From: Novosphingobium sp. PP1Y
Lineage (GTDB): Bacteria > Pseudomonadota > Alphaproteobacteria > Sphingomonadales > Sphingomonadaceae
Direction of reading: 5' to 3'
DNA: 64,000 nt
NCBI RefSeq assembly: GCF_000253255.1
Contig: NC_015580.1
Coordinates: 2,803,001-2,867,000, forward strand
In this document: positions 26,917-35,001 of the stretch, piece by piece
Position numbering within the stretch: position 1 is the first letter of the stretch
Layout of the letters: the number at the start of each line of letters is the position of its first letter
The notes under the pieces: model-generated
Seen by the model: the letters and a program-made list of their open reading frames with translations, nothing else
Told to the model about the DNA's origin: nothing
The model's database searches: none
Made by a program: the position numbers and the translations under genes

Positions 26917-28965
26917 ATGCGGAGATTTTTCTCACACCAATTCCGTCATTTAATTCTGCATCTGCACCGCCATAAGGGCGGTGGCGTCGGTGTCATTGCT
27001 GGCCTTTCCCTGCCTGTTGTCCTTGGTGCTGCAGGGCTTGCCTTCGATATAAACCGCGGTCTTGAACAACAGGCGGCGAACCAGCGGGCAGCGGACATGG
27101 CGGCCCTGGGCGCGGCAATGGCCTTCAAGGAGAGTGCGAGCGAAGCGGTACTCGAGCCGACCGCAAAGGACATCGTGCGGGCCAACGGGATCGCCGGCGC
27201 GACGGTTGAGGCAACCGTGCGCGAGGATTTTCCCTCGGCAGGCGACCAGTCGGTGCGTGTGACCGTGACGACCCAGGCGCCTTACACCCTCGCCAAGGTC
27301 GTCGGCATGGGCGATCGCTTCGCCGTGCAGACGCAGTCGTTCGCCTCCCTGACGACGCAGGCGCCTTATGCCCCGCCCTGTTTCCTCGCGCTTTCCAGTG
27401 CGAACGATGCGATCACCGTGACCGGAGGCGCTTCGATCGATGCGCCCGACTGTTCGATCGCGGCCATCGGCGGCGTCCAGAACAAAGGGCAGTTGATCCG
27501 CGGTCATGACATCATTTCCGGCAGCGGTGACATCTCCGTGAACTACGGCACCTTGTCTGCAGAAACCCTGCGCTTTGCCGGCAGCTTCAGCGCGCCCTCG
27601 TGGAACGGCAACGTCCCTCCTGCCGACAAGCGCAAGAACCAGCCGACCGAATTGGTCGACCCCTGGGCCGACAACGCCGAGTTGTCCGATGCCCGCAGCG
27701 AGTTGGGGCACCACACGAGCATTCCCGGTCTTTCGAATCCCGACACTTCCGTCTGCACGGGCGCCCGGGACTATGCCCTGGATTGGAATCCGAACGGGTC
27801 GAACCCTGCGAAAAACTACTGGACGGGGTCGGGCTACAACCTTCCGGCGGCGACGTACTGCATCAAGAAGCTGACGACCGGCGGCGGCCTTTCGATCAAG
27901 TTCGCGAGCGGTTCACGCATCTACGTGCAGCAGGGTGTCGCGATCAGCGGCGGCACCAGCGTGGACTTCGGAGACTCTGACATTTTCGTCAATGGCGGCT
28001 TCGACAGCGGCTCCAGCGGCGTGACGATCGGCGACGGTACCTTGTGGATCGGCAGCGGGGGCCAGGTCAAATGGCAGGGCACGAACCACAAGGGCAATGG
28101 CACCGTCATCATCAACCAGACCATCAAGCTGGGCGGCGGCCAAAAGTTGCTGGTGGGCGACGGCAGTCACTTCTTCGGCGGGTTCGATCTTGGCGGTGGC
28201 GGTTCGGCCAAGATGGGCGACGGCGATTTTACCGCGGTTGCGGGGATCTTCATCGCGGGCGGCAGTGAACTTGCCGTGGGCGACGGCGATTACCTGATCG
28301 GTCCGGGCAGCGGCAATTCGGCAATCAAGCTCTCGGGCAGCGCCATATATCTCATGGGAGACGGAACTTTCAGCGCTAACGGCGACATCGATACCGCGGG
28401 CGGCAGTCGCATCGCCTTCGGTCGCACGCGCAATCACTACATCAATGGCAATCTCAAGATAGCCGGTTCGGCCGTCTTCGGCGCCGGACGCTACACGATC
28501 GCCGGTGACTTCGCGAACGGCACCGGCGGCACCACCTGGCCCTATACTTCGCCGCTCAATGGCATCACTTATGGCTCGGCCTTTTCGGGCTACGACATGG
28601 GTGGCAGCGACGTGACCTTCATCCTGGGCGGCACGCTCAACCTCGCCGGCGGAGCCAGGACCAAACTGGTCGCGCCCAGCGGTTCGGTGGCCGGGGGACA
28701 GATCGCTGACCTCCTTGTCGATTCCCTGACCACGGCGGACACAAACTGGACCGGTGGTTCGGCAAACAACTTCGCCGGCACCGTCCATGTACCCAATTCG
28801 AACGTGAAGATGTCCGGTGGCAACACGACTCTCGGGAACGGTCAGTGCTTCACGCTGATTGCCGGGAAGATCGCGGCGAACGGCGGTGCAGCGACCGGGT
28901 CTGCATGCCAGTCTATGGCAGGCGATACGGACGGCAAGTCCAGTTCGATCAGGCTTGTGCGATGA
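26917..28965 (+). CDS. TadG-like pilus assembly protein with a long glycine-rich repeat region
   Basis: Membrane-anchored exported protein of 682 residues. The N-terminus is TadE/TadG-like: a short basic region, then a hydrophobic helix at about residues 24-46 (GVGVIAGLSLPVVLGAAGLA) followed by FDINRGLEQQAANQRAADMA. From about residue 330 to 560 it is built of short Gly/Ser/Asp repeats with a recurring GDG core (TIGDGTLWIGSGG, LVGDGSHFFGG, KMGDGDF, AVGDGDYLIG, LMGDGTF), suggesting a beta-solenoid. Its stop overlaps the next gene start (ATGA at 28962-28965), so it forms an operon with two TadE-like genes. No tadA/B/C genes are in the window. Confidence 0.8.
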   Translation: MRRFFSHQFRHLILHLHRHKGGGVGVIAGLSLPVVLGAAGLAFDINRGLEQQAANQRAADMAALGAAMAFKESASEAVLEPTAKDIVRANGIAGATVEATVREDFPSAGDQSVRVTVTTQAPYTLAKVVGMGDRFAVQTQSFASLTTQAPYAPPCFLALSSANDAITVTGGASIDAPDCSIAAIGGVQNKGQLIRGHDIISGSGDISVNYGTLSAETLRFAGSFSAPSWNGNVPPADKRKNQPTELVDPWADNAELSDARSELGHHTSIPGLSNPDTSVCTGARDYALDWNPNGSNPAKNYWTGSGYNLPAATYCIKKLTTGGGLSIKFASGSRIYVQQGVAISGGTSVDFGDSDIFVNGGFDSGSSGVTIGDGTLWIGSGGQVKWQGTNHKGNGTVIINQTIKLGGGQKLLVGDGSHFFGGFDLGGGGSAKMGDGDFTAVAGIFIAGGSELAVGDGDYLIGPGSGNSAIKLSGSAIYLMGDGTFSANGDIDTAGGSRIAFGRTRNHYINGNLKIAGSAVFGAGRYTIAGDFANGTGGTTWPYTSPLNGITYGSAFSGYDMGGSDVTFILGGTLNLAGGARTKLVAPSGSVAGGQIADLLVDSLTTADTNWTGGSANNFAGTVHVPNSNVKMSGGNTTLGNGQCFTLIAGKIAANGGAATGSACQSMAGDTDGKSSSIRLVR

Positions 28966-29471
28966 TGCTCGGTTTGCTGCGCAAGATCCGCAGGGCGGAG
29001 GGCGGCGTCGCCACGGTCGAGTTCGGCATCTGGGTGACGACCTTCTTTCTCGTCATCATGGGCGTGCTCGACTTCGCATCTTTTTACATGGAGCGCTCGC
29101 AGGTGAACGAAGCCCTGTCGGCCGCCGCAACCAAGTCCTTCGCGGACCGCGAGAATGTCGACTTCGGCGCGTTACCCGTCTACGTGCGCAATTTCGCCGA
29201 GATGCCCACGCTCAGCGTATCGGCAAGCTGCAATGGCGTAGCCGGCTCCTGCACCAATATCAATCGCACTTGTGCCTGTCTCAAGACCGACGGAACGTAT
29301 AGTGCCGGGACCTGCGGCAGCACCTGCAGCGGTTCCGGGATGACTTCAGGTTCGACTGCGGGCTATTATGTCACGCTTTCGGCCGATCACAGGTTTTCGC
29401 CGATCCTTTTGCCTGGCGGGCTGCTCAAGGGCACATCCACGGGGCAATCCGTCACCGTGAGGGTGCAGTGA
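28962..29471 (+). CDS. TadE-like minor pilin protein, cysteine-rich
   Basis: Protein of 169 residues with the TadE-type N-terminus: a basic start, then GGVATVEFGIWVTTFFLVIM with the conserved Glu of the EF motif, one membrane helix and an exported C-terminal part. The exported part has a Cys-rich stretch (SCNGVAGSCTNINRTCACL, then two more CGxxC-like pairs), probably disulfide-linked. Its start overlaps the TadG-like stop (ATGA) and its stop overlaps the next start. Confidence 0.82.
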   Translation: MMLGLLRKIRRAEGGVATVEFGIWVTTFFLVIMGVLDFASFYMERSQVNEALSAAATKSFADRENVDFGALPVYVRNFAEMPTLSVSASCNGVAGSCTNINRTCACLKTDGTYSAGTCGSTCSGSGMTSGSTAGYYVTLSADHRFSPILLPGGLLKGTSTGQSVTVRVQ

Positions 29472-29884
29472 TGCGCCTGTTTTCCCGGCTCGCGCGCAGT
29501 ACCCGCGGCGCGACGATCGTCGAGTTCGCGCTCGTCGCGCCGATTTTCCTGATCATGCTTTTCGGCATCATCGAGGGTAGCCGCGCGTTCTGGGTGAAGC
29601 AGACGCTGGAGCGCGTCGCCCATGCCACGGCGCGGTGCATGTCGGTAGATTCGGCTTGCGCCACCACCGCTACGCAAAAGCAATACGCCGTCGAGCGTGC
29701 CAAGGCTCTGGGCGTTACTGTCGAACCTTCGGGCATCGTGATCACCGGGGCCACGACCTGCAAGGGCAACGCGAACTCCAATTCGGTGACCATCGCACGC
29801 CCCTTCGACACGGTGCTCCGCAATATCGTCCCGATCGTGCCTCAGGAACTCAGTGGCTCGGGTTGTTTCCCGATTCTGACCTGA
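29471..29884 (+). CDS. TadE-like minor pilin protein
   Basis: Protein of 137 residues with the TadE signature RGATIVEFALVAPIFLIMLF and a single membrane helix, followed by a small exported domain (ERVAHATARCMSVDSACAT). The ATG at 29471 overlaps the previous stop (TGATG); a GTG at 29468 is possible. It is the third gene of the operon. TadE/F/G proteins are assembly factors of Flp/Tad pili or related surface machines. Confidence 0.85.
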   Translation: MRLFSRLARSTRGATIVEFALVAPIFLIMLFGIIEGSRAFWVKQTLERVAHATARCMSVDSACATTATQKQYAVERAKALGVTVEPSGIVITGATTCKGNANSNSVTIARPFDTVLRNIVPIVPQELSGSGCFPILT

Positions 29885-29935
29885 CCTGCGCTTCCCTCCC
29901 CAGGGCTCGTTGGCAAATGCTCGAAATCGAACCCG

Positions 29936-29955
29936 CAGCGCCAGCATAGGCGCTG
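29936..29955 (+). terminator. Weak hairpin after the Tad-like operon
   Basis: CAGCGCC (29936-29942) and GGCGCTG (29949-29955) form a 7-base-pair stem with a 6-base loop, without a T-run. It lies between the last TadE-like gene and the convergent tRNA. Confidence 0.3.
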
Positions 29956-29982
29956 GACATCTTGCCCCGATCTGAAAGGGAA

Positions 29983-30059
29983 TGGTGCGCCCGACAGGAT
30001 TCGAACCTGTGGCCCCCAGATTAGGAATCTGGTGCTCTATCCTGCTGAGCTACGGGCGC
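29983..30059 (-). tRNA. tRNA-Arg (anticodon CCT)
   Basis: Read on the minus strand, the acceptor stem GCGCCCG pairs with CGGGCGC. The D arm is GCTCAGCAGGATAGAGC. The anticodon stem is CCAGA/TCTGG around the loop TTCCTAA with anticodon CCT, and the T arm contains GGTTCGAATCC. The 3' CCA is encoded (29983-29985). Length is 77 including CCA. Confidence 0.96.
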
Positions 30060-30109
30060 ACTCGGGGCGGGTCCTAGCTTGGCTTTTTCGGGTTGGCAAT
30101 CTGTTCCCG

Positions 30110-30607
30110 TCAGTTTGCCTGTTCGGGCGGCGTTACCGGGAATGGCAGCGGCATCAGGGCGATACCTTCCTCCAGCAGTTCCTGTGCTTCTGACGCGCTC
30201 GTCTGTCCGTGGATCGCTTCGGCCTCGCGCTCTCCATAGTGCATGGCGCGCGCGTCTTCGGCGAAGTTCTTGCCCACATAGCGCGAGGATTTCAGGGCTT
30301 CGGCCTGCATCTGCGCGAGCTTGCGGATCACTTCTACGGCCTCTGCCGGAAGCGGTGCGCTGGCGACGGGAGCTGTCGGCGCTTCGACAGGCTTGGAGGG
30401 CTGCTGCGGGCGAGCGGGCGATTCGGCCAACTGGTTGCCCTTGCGCGAAAGACGCGGGGCCTGGATGGCCTTGCCCACTTCGGCAGATCCGCAATGCGGA
30501 CAGGAAACGAGCCCCCGCTCCTGCTGACGCGCAAAATCCTCCGAGGACTTGAACCAGCCCTCGAACCGGTGCGGGCCGGATCGGCATTCGAGATCATAGA
30601 CGATCAT
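30110..30607 (-). CDS. DUF1178 family protein
   Basis: Protein of 165 residues beginning MIVYDLECRSGPHRFEGWFK, with FARQQERGLVSCPHCGSAEV (a CPHCG zinc-ribbon-like pair) and a C-terminal helical part YVGKNFAEDARAMHYGERE. This is the DUF1178 pattern; function is unknown. It lies 8 bases downstream of the nitrilase-family gene, a pairing common in alphaproteobacteria. There is no strong ribosome binding site, so translation may be coupled. Confidence 0.88.
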   Translation of the reverse strand: MIVYDLECRSGPHRFEGWFKSSEDFARQQERGLVSCPHCGSAEVGKAIQAPRLSRKGNQLAESPARPQQPSKPVEAPTAPVASAPLPAEAVEVIRKLAQMQAEALKSSRYVGKNFAEDARAMHYGEREAEAIHGQTSASEAQELLEEGIALMPLPFPVTPPEQAN

Positions 30608-30615
30608 GGTCAGTT

Positions 30616-31431
30616 CTATTTGGCTATTGTCCGCCGATTGGCAAGACTCGGTAATTGCGTACGAATTTCCGCGATGCGGGCCGGATCGATTTCGGCAAAG
30701 CCGAGACCGGCCTTTTCGCCGCCCATGTCGAGGACGATTTCCCCCCACGGATCGATTGCAAGCGAGTGACCGTAAGTCTCGCGCCCGTCCTCGTGCCTGC
30801 CGACCTGGGCCGCAGAGAGGACATAGGCACTTGCCTCCACGGCGCGGGCGCGTTGCAGAAGATGCCAGTGCGCCTTCCCGGTCGGCACGGTAAAGGCCGC
30901 CGGAATGGCGATCACGTCGCAATGGGCCCGACCGAGTGCTTCGTACAGTGCGGGGAAGCGCACGTCGTAGCAGATCGACAGGCCAAGCCTGCCTAGCGGC
31001 GTTTCCACCGTGACCACTTCGTCTCCGGCGGCATAGGCATTGGATTCGCGCCAGGATTCGCCTGTCGAAAGATCGACGTCGAACATGTGGATCTTGTCGT
31101 AGCGGGCGCGGATCTCGCCCGTCTCGTCGATCACGAAGGCCCGGTTCGCCCAGCGCTCGTCCTTGCGCACGATGGCCAGCGAGCCGAGATGAACCCAGAT
31201 CCCCTCGCGCGCAGCGGCTTCGCGAACCGCTGCCAGCACGCGGTCCTCGGCCTCGCTGCGGATGACCTCGCGAGCGCGCGAACGTTGACGGTCTAGCAGA
31301 CCCGACATCTCCGGCGTGAACAGCATCGCCGCCCCGCCCTGCTTCGCTGCGGAAACGGCGGATACGATCGTCCCGGCATTCGCCTCGGGATCGATGCCAG
31401 TGGTCATCTGGAACAGGGCCGCGCGGGTCAT
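30616..31431 (-). CDS. Nitrilase-family carbon-nitrogen hydrolase (NIT1/NIT2-like amidase)
   Basis: Cytoplasmic amidase of 271 residues with the Glu-Lys-Cys triad: Glu in MLFTPEMSGLL, Lys in ARYDKIHMFDVDL and Cys in LGLSICYDVRFPALYEA. The overall pattern fits the NIT1/NIT2 (omega-amidase or deaminated-glutathione amidase) branch. The grxC-nit-DUF1178 order supports a thiol or glutathione-repair link, as known for Nit1. The assignment to that exact substrate is inference. Confidence 0.88.
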   Translation of the reverse strand: MTRAALFQMTTGIDPEANAGTIVSAVSAAKQGGAAMLFTPEMSGLLDRQRSRAREVIRSEAEDRVLAAVREAAAREGIWVHLGSLAIVRKDERWANRAFVIDETGEIRARYDKIHMFDVDLSTGESWRESNAYAAGDEVVTVETPLGRLGLSICYDVRFPALYEALGRAHCDVIAIPAAFTVPTGKAHWHLLQRARAVEASAYVLSAAQVGRHEDGRETYGHSLAIDPWGEIVLDMGGEKAGLGFAEIDPARIAEIRTQLPSLANRRTIAK

Positions 31432-31449
31432 GGCTTCAATCGGTTGCGG

Positions 31450-31713
31450 TCAAAGGCCGAGGATCGGATCGAGCTTGCCCTGGCGATCGAGGGAATTGAT
31501 GTCGTCGAAGCCGCCATAGGGCGTACCGGCAACAAGGACCTGCGGCACCGTGCGTGCACCGGGAACGCGCTCCACCATCTCGTCACGCTTGGGGCCGCCC
31601 ATGGTGATATCGTATTCCTCGTAGGAAACTCCCTTGCCGTCGAGCAGCGACTTGGCCGCGACGCAATAGGGACAGCCCCACTTGGTGTAGATCTCTACCT
31701 TGGGTTTGCTCAT
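31450..31713 (-). CDS. grxC: Glutaredoxin 3
   Basis: Thiol-disulfide oxidoreductase of 87 residues, single thioredoxin-fold domain. The dithiol active site is CPYC (VEIYTKWGCPYCVAAKSLLD), with the cis-Pro motif RTVPQVLV and the glutathione-binding GGFDD. The ATG at 31713 has AAGGAG about 10 bases upstream. It is followed by the nitrilase-family gene, and is divergent from the heat-shock gene. Confidence 0.93.
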   Translation of the reverse strand: MSKPKVEIYTKWGCPYCVAAKSLLDGKGVSYEEYDITMGGPKRDEMVERVPGARTVPQVLVAGTPYGGFDDINSLDRQGKLDPILGL

Positions 31714-31747
31714 GGACAATCGCTCCTTCAATCTGTGCTGACGGTCA

Positions 31748-31775
31748 CTTGAAAGTGGGCGCCGGTATCATATCT
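31748..31775 (+). promoter_or_regulatory. Sigma-32-like heat-shock promoter of the sHSP gene
   Basis: CTTGAAA at 31748-31754 and CATATCT at 31769-31775, 14 bases apart, match the RpoH (-35 CTTGAAA, -10 CCCATnT-like) pattern. Transcription would begin about 90 bases before the sHSP start codon, leaving room for a structured leader. Confidence 0.55.
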
Positions 31776-31789
31776 AATGTGACGAGTCA

Positions 31790-31877
31790 TGGCCCACAGT
31801 GGGGATGGCTCGATAGCAGGGCGCCGGATTTCACGGGCCCGGACAATACGAAGATTGCTCATTGGAGGATTTTTGTC
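31790..31877 (+). ncRNA. ROSE-like RNA thermometer in the sHSP leader
   Basis: The last hairpin of the leader pairs TTGCTC (31855-31860) across the loop ATTG with GAGGA (31865-31869), which includes the ribosome binding site. The UUGCU motif facing AGGA with a G-G mismatch is the hallmark of ROSE elements, which open at heat-shock temperature. Upstream GC-rich blocks (gggcgccgg, cgggcccgg) could form the earlier stems. The 5' boundary is approximate. Confidence 0.6.
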
Positions 31878-32348
31878 ATGAACCGTATCGACTTTTCGCC
31901 TTATCGCCGCAGCATGGTTGGATTTGATCGCCTTTTCGACATGATCGAGAACCAGAACCGACCCAACGCAGGCGACAAGTATCCCCCGTTCAACATCGAA
32001 CGCCGCGGCCAGGATGCCTATCGCATCACGCTTGCCGTTGCAGGCTTCAAGCCCGCCGACATCGATATCACCGCCCAAGCCAATCTCCTGACCGTCAGGG
32101 GCAACAAGCCCGACGAGAGTGTCGAGGGCGAGTATCTGCATGTCGGTATCGCGCAGCGCGGGTTTGAGCGCCGCTTCGAGCTTGCCGACTATGTCCGCGT
32201 CGACAGCGCCGATCTTGCGGACGGCCTGCTCGTGATCGACCTCGTACGCGAAGTGCCCGAGGCGATGAAGCCCAAGAAGATCGCCATTGGCGGCAACACG
32301 CTCACGGTTGTCGACAACGCGTCGGACGAAGGCACCCAAGCGGCCTGA
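31878..32348 (+). CDS. Small heat shock protein (Hsp20/IbpA family)
   Basis: ATP-independent holdase chaperone of 156 residues. It opens MNRIDFSPYRRSMVGFDRLF, as in alphaproteobacterial IbpA-like proteins. The alpha-crystallin domain runs from YPPFNIERRGQDAYRITLAV through ANLLTVRGNK, GIAQRGFERRFELADYV and VIDLVREVPEAMKPKKI. The ribosome site GGAGG is 9 bases upstream and lies in the predicted thermometer hairpin. It has its own terminator at 32378-32408, so it is a single-gene heat-shock unit. Confidence 0.93.
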   Translation: MNRIDFSPYRRSMVGFDRLFDMIENQNRPNAGDKYPPFNIERRGQDAYRITLAVAGFKPADIDITAQANLLTVRGNKPDESVEGEYLHVGIAQRGFERRFELADYVRVDSADLADGLLVIDLVREVPEAMKPKKIAIGGNTLTVVDNASDEGTQAA

Positions 32349-32377
32349 TCGAAGCCGTTCGAAGAACAGAAGTCTGG

Positions 32378-32408
32378 GGGCGGCCTGGGAAACCGGGCCG
32401 CCCTTTTT
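32378..32408 (+). terminator. Rho-independent terminator of the sHSP gene
   Basis: GGGCGGCC ... GGGCCGCCC stem with a 9-base loop, followed by TTTTT, 30 bases after the sHSP stop codon. Confidence 0.88.
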
Positions 32409-32610
32409 GCTTGGCGATCTCCCTTTACTGCAGCTCACTGCAATAGAGGCTACCGCAACTTAACTACGAGACTAAATATCGCTGCAAGATTGTTTAAGCG
32501 CTTTGAAACAGTGGGATAAGGGCCCGCACACGAGGCCATCTTAAATCGCATCAAAGACTTGGGCTCTAGATAGCTTCTCCAATGGAAAACATGGGGGGAC
32601 CATCAGAGCA

Positions 32611-34491
32611 ATGAATCGATTGCGGATCAGTCACCGTCTCGTGCTCGCCTTCGGCCTGCTGCTGGCGATCATGGGCACAATGGGAGTCTTCGCGCTCAAG
32701 CAGATCGGCGAGGTCAATGCCCTCACCGAGGAGCTGAACGACAACTCCCTTCCGGCTTCGCGGGCACTGGGCGACCTGCATGCCTACGTATCGCAGTATC
32801 GCATCCATCAGGAAGACACGGTCAAGGCCGCCGGCACCCCGGCATGGGAGCGGCAGGTCAAGGTCCTGCGCAACTCCGGCGCGGTGATCGACGAAGTCCT
32901 CGCCGACTACGCCAAGCACGTGAAGCGCCCCGAGACGCTGCAATCGCTCAAGGGCGTACGGGAAAGCTGGCAGGCCTACGTCCAGCAGAACGACGCGATC
33001 CTGAACCTGGCGCAGGGCGACAAGCCCGCTGCGGTCGACATGTTCGACGGCGAAGGGCTCGATGCCTTCTATGCGATCGAGGATCAGCTCCTGAACCTGA
33101 TCGACCTGAACGCCTCCACCGCCAAGGCGGCAGCCGCGGAAGGCGAGGCAATCCATGCCAATGCCCGCCATGTCATGCTCGTGGCCGCGATCACCGGCGT
33201 ACTGAGCGCCATCGGCCTGATGCTCTTCCTCATGCGATCTATCGCGCGGCCAGTGAAGCAGCTTTCCGAATCGGTGCGCAGCCTGACCGACGGCGACATC
33301 GATGTCGTCATCCCGGGCAGCAACCGCCGCGACGAACTGGGCAGCCTGGCCCGCGCGCTGGAGAACTTCCAGCGGCTTGTAGCAACCGACCAGCAGCGCG
33401 CGCACGAGGAACAGGAGCGCGCCCGCGAGCTCCAGATCACCATCGATGCCATCGGCAATGGCCTTGCCGAGCTGGCCAAGGGCAACCTTGTCCACCGGGT
33501 TCCCGCTGCGCGCGGTTCGCTCGCGCAGCTGCACGAACACTTCAATGTCGCCGTCTCGCGCCTCGGCGAAACGATGGGCCGGATCATCGACGGCTGCCAG
33601 TCGATCCGCATCGGTACGAACGAGATCGCAACGGCGACCTCCGACCTTGCCGAGCGCACCGAGAAGCAGGCAAGTTCACTCGCCGACACCTCACGCACGC
33701 TGAGCGAGTTCACCAGCGTGGTGCACGTCACTGCCGAGAACGCGCGCCAGACCAGCTCGCGTCTGGGCGTCGCCCGCGAGACGGCCGACCGGGTGGAAGG
33801 CATTGCGCACGAGGCCGTGGACGCCATGCGCAGCATCGAGACGACTTCTCGCCAGATGTCCGAGATCATCGGCACCATCGACGGAATCGCCTTCCAGACC
33901 AACCTGCTCGCGCTCAATGCCGGGGTCGAGGCGGCGCGTGCCGGTGAGGCCGGCAAGGGCTTTGCCGTGGTCGCCACCGAAGTGCGCGCCCTCGCCCAGC
34001 GCTCGGCCGATGCCGCCAAGGACATCCGCACCCTGATCGACCGCAGCAGCCGCCAGGTCGGCGATGGCGTTGCACTCGTCGAGAGCAGCGGCGAAGCCTT
34101 GCGCCAGATCGTCGGCGAAGTGGTCACCGTCTCCAACCTGGTCGACGAGATCGCCGGGGCCGCCGAGAAGCAGGCCGAGGGCATCTCGGAAATCTCGACG
34201 ATGGTCTCCGGCATGGACAGCTTCACCCAGCAGAATGCCGCGATGGTTGAGGAAAGCTCGGCCGGCAGCCGCAGCCTTTCCGAGGAAACGCAGCAGCTCA
34301 TGACGCAGATGGCCGCGTTCCGGATCAAGGACGGCAGGGGGCTCAACGACAATGCGGGCGGCGCTGCCAGGGATGGCATCGGCAACGCGGGACCGGTCAT
34401 CGCCTCAGCGCCTGCGCGTAGCCTGTCCGCTGCTGCCCCGGCTTTCGTCGGCAATGCGGCACTGGACCTCGATGACTGGTCGGACTTCTGA
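32611..34491 (+). CDS. Methyl-accepting chemotaxis protein
   Basis: Chemoreceptor of 626 residues. TM1 is at about residues 9-28 (LVLAFGLLLAIMGTMGVFAL), followed by a four-helix periplasmic sensor of about 150 residues. TM2 is near 187-208 (MLVAAITGVLSAIGLMLFLM), then a HAMP domain (RSIARPVKQLSESVRSLTDG), a second HAMP-like linker and the signalling domain. The hairpin tip reads FQTNLLALNAGVEAARAGEA and GFAVVATEVRALAQRSADAA. The protein ends DWSDF, fitting the xWxxF docking pentapeptide for CheR/CheB, so it is probably an adapting receptor. The ligand is unknown. No che genes are adjacent. Confidence 0.93.
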   Translation: MNRLRISHRLVLAFGLLLAIMGTMGVFALKQIGEVNALTEELNDNSLPASRALGDLHAYVSQYRIHQEDTVKAAGTPAWERQVKVLRNSGAVIDEVLADYAKHVKRPETLQSLKGVRESWQAYVQQNDAILNLAQGDKPAAVDMFDGEGLDAFYAIEDQLLNLIDLNASTAKAAAAEGEAIHANARHVMLVAAITGVLSAIGLMLFLMRSIARPVKQLSESVRSLTDGDIDVVIPGSNRRDELGSLARALENFQRLVATDQQRAHEEQERARELQITIDAIGNGLAELAKGNLVHRVPAARGSLAQLHEHFNVAVSRLGETMGRIIDGCQSIRIGTNEIATATSDLAERTEKQASSLADTSRTLSEFTSVVHVTAENARQTSSRLGVARETADRVEGIAHEAVDAMRSIETTSRQMSEIIGTIDGIAFQTNLLALNAGVEAARAGEAGKGFAVVATEVRALAQRSADAAKDIRTLIDRSSRQVGDGVALVESSGEALRQIVGEVVTVSNLVDEIAGAAEKQAEGISEISTMVSGMDSFTQQNAAMVEESSAGSRSLSEETQQLMTQMAAFRIKDGRGLNDNAGGAARDGIGNAGPVIASAPARSLSAAAPAFVGNAALDLDDWSDF

Positions 34492-34561
34492 AGCTTTCAA
34501 GATGAGTAAACGGGTGGCCTGCCGGAGGGGCCGGTCATTCCCATAAGAGAGGAGTGAGTGC

Positions 34562-34903
34562 ATGAAGAATATCGTTCTCAAAGCCGCCGCGGTCGCTTCG
34601 GTTCTGATCATGACGGCGGCTCCCGCCATGGCCGACGACTGGCTCAACACCGTCAAGCGCTCCGTCGCTTCCAAGCAGACCTATCCGCGCACGGCGCAGA
34701 TGCGCGGCGAGGAAGGCACGGCCAAGGTCAAGGTCTACGTCTCGTCCTCGGGCAAGGTCGAGCGTACCGAACTGGTGGCGACCTCGGGCTCGAGCGCGCT
34801 GGACCGCGGAGCCGAAGCCGTGTTCTCCCGCATGGGCAACCTGCCCGCGCCGCCGGCCGGAACCAGCTCGGTCGTCCTGCCGCTGACGTGGAAGCTGCTC
34901 TGA
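34562..34903 (+). CDS. Secreted TonB C-terminal-domain protein
   Basis: Protein of 113 residues with a cleavable signal peptide (LKAAAVASVLIMTAAPAMA) followed only by a TonB C-terminal-like domain (QTYPRTAQMRGEEGTAKVKV, SGKVERTELVATSGSSALDR). It lacks the membrane anchor and Pro-rich spacer of true TonB, so it acts in the periplasm by itself. Ribosome site GAGAGGAG lies about 8-10 bases upstream. It is 70 bases after the chemoreceptor gene and followed by a terminator. Confidence 0.85.
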   Translation: MKNIVLKAAAVASVLIMTAAPAMADDWLNTVKRSVASKQTYPRTAQMRGEEGTAKVKVYVSSSGKVERTELVATSGSSALDRGAEAVFSRMGNLPAPPAGTSSVVLPLTWKLL

Positions 34904-34946
34904 TCCTGTCGACGAGATCCTGAAAAGGCATCGCCCCAAACGAGAA

Positions 34947-34973
34947 GGACCGGCCCTGCGGCCGGTCCTTTTT
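34947..34973 (+). terminator. Rho-independent terminator after the TonB-domain gene
   Basis: GGACCGGCC and GGCCGGTCC form a perfect 9-base-pair stem around CTGC, followed by TTTTT. It lies between this gene and the convergent pyrG. Confidence 0.9.
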
Positions 34974-35001
34974 CATTTCGCGATGACTGTCGCCGGTCCG
35001 G

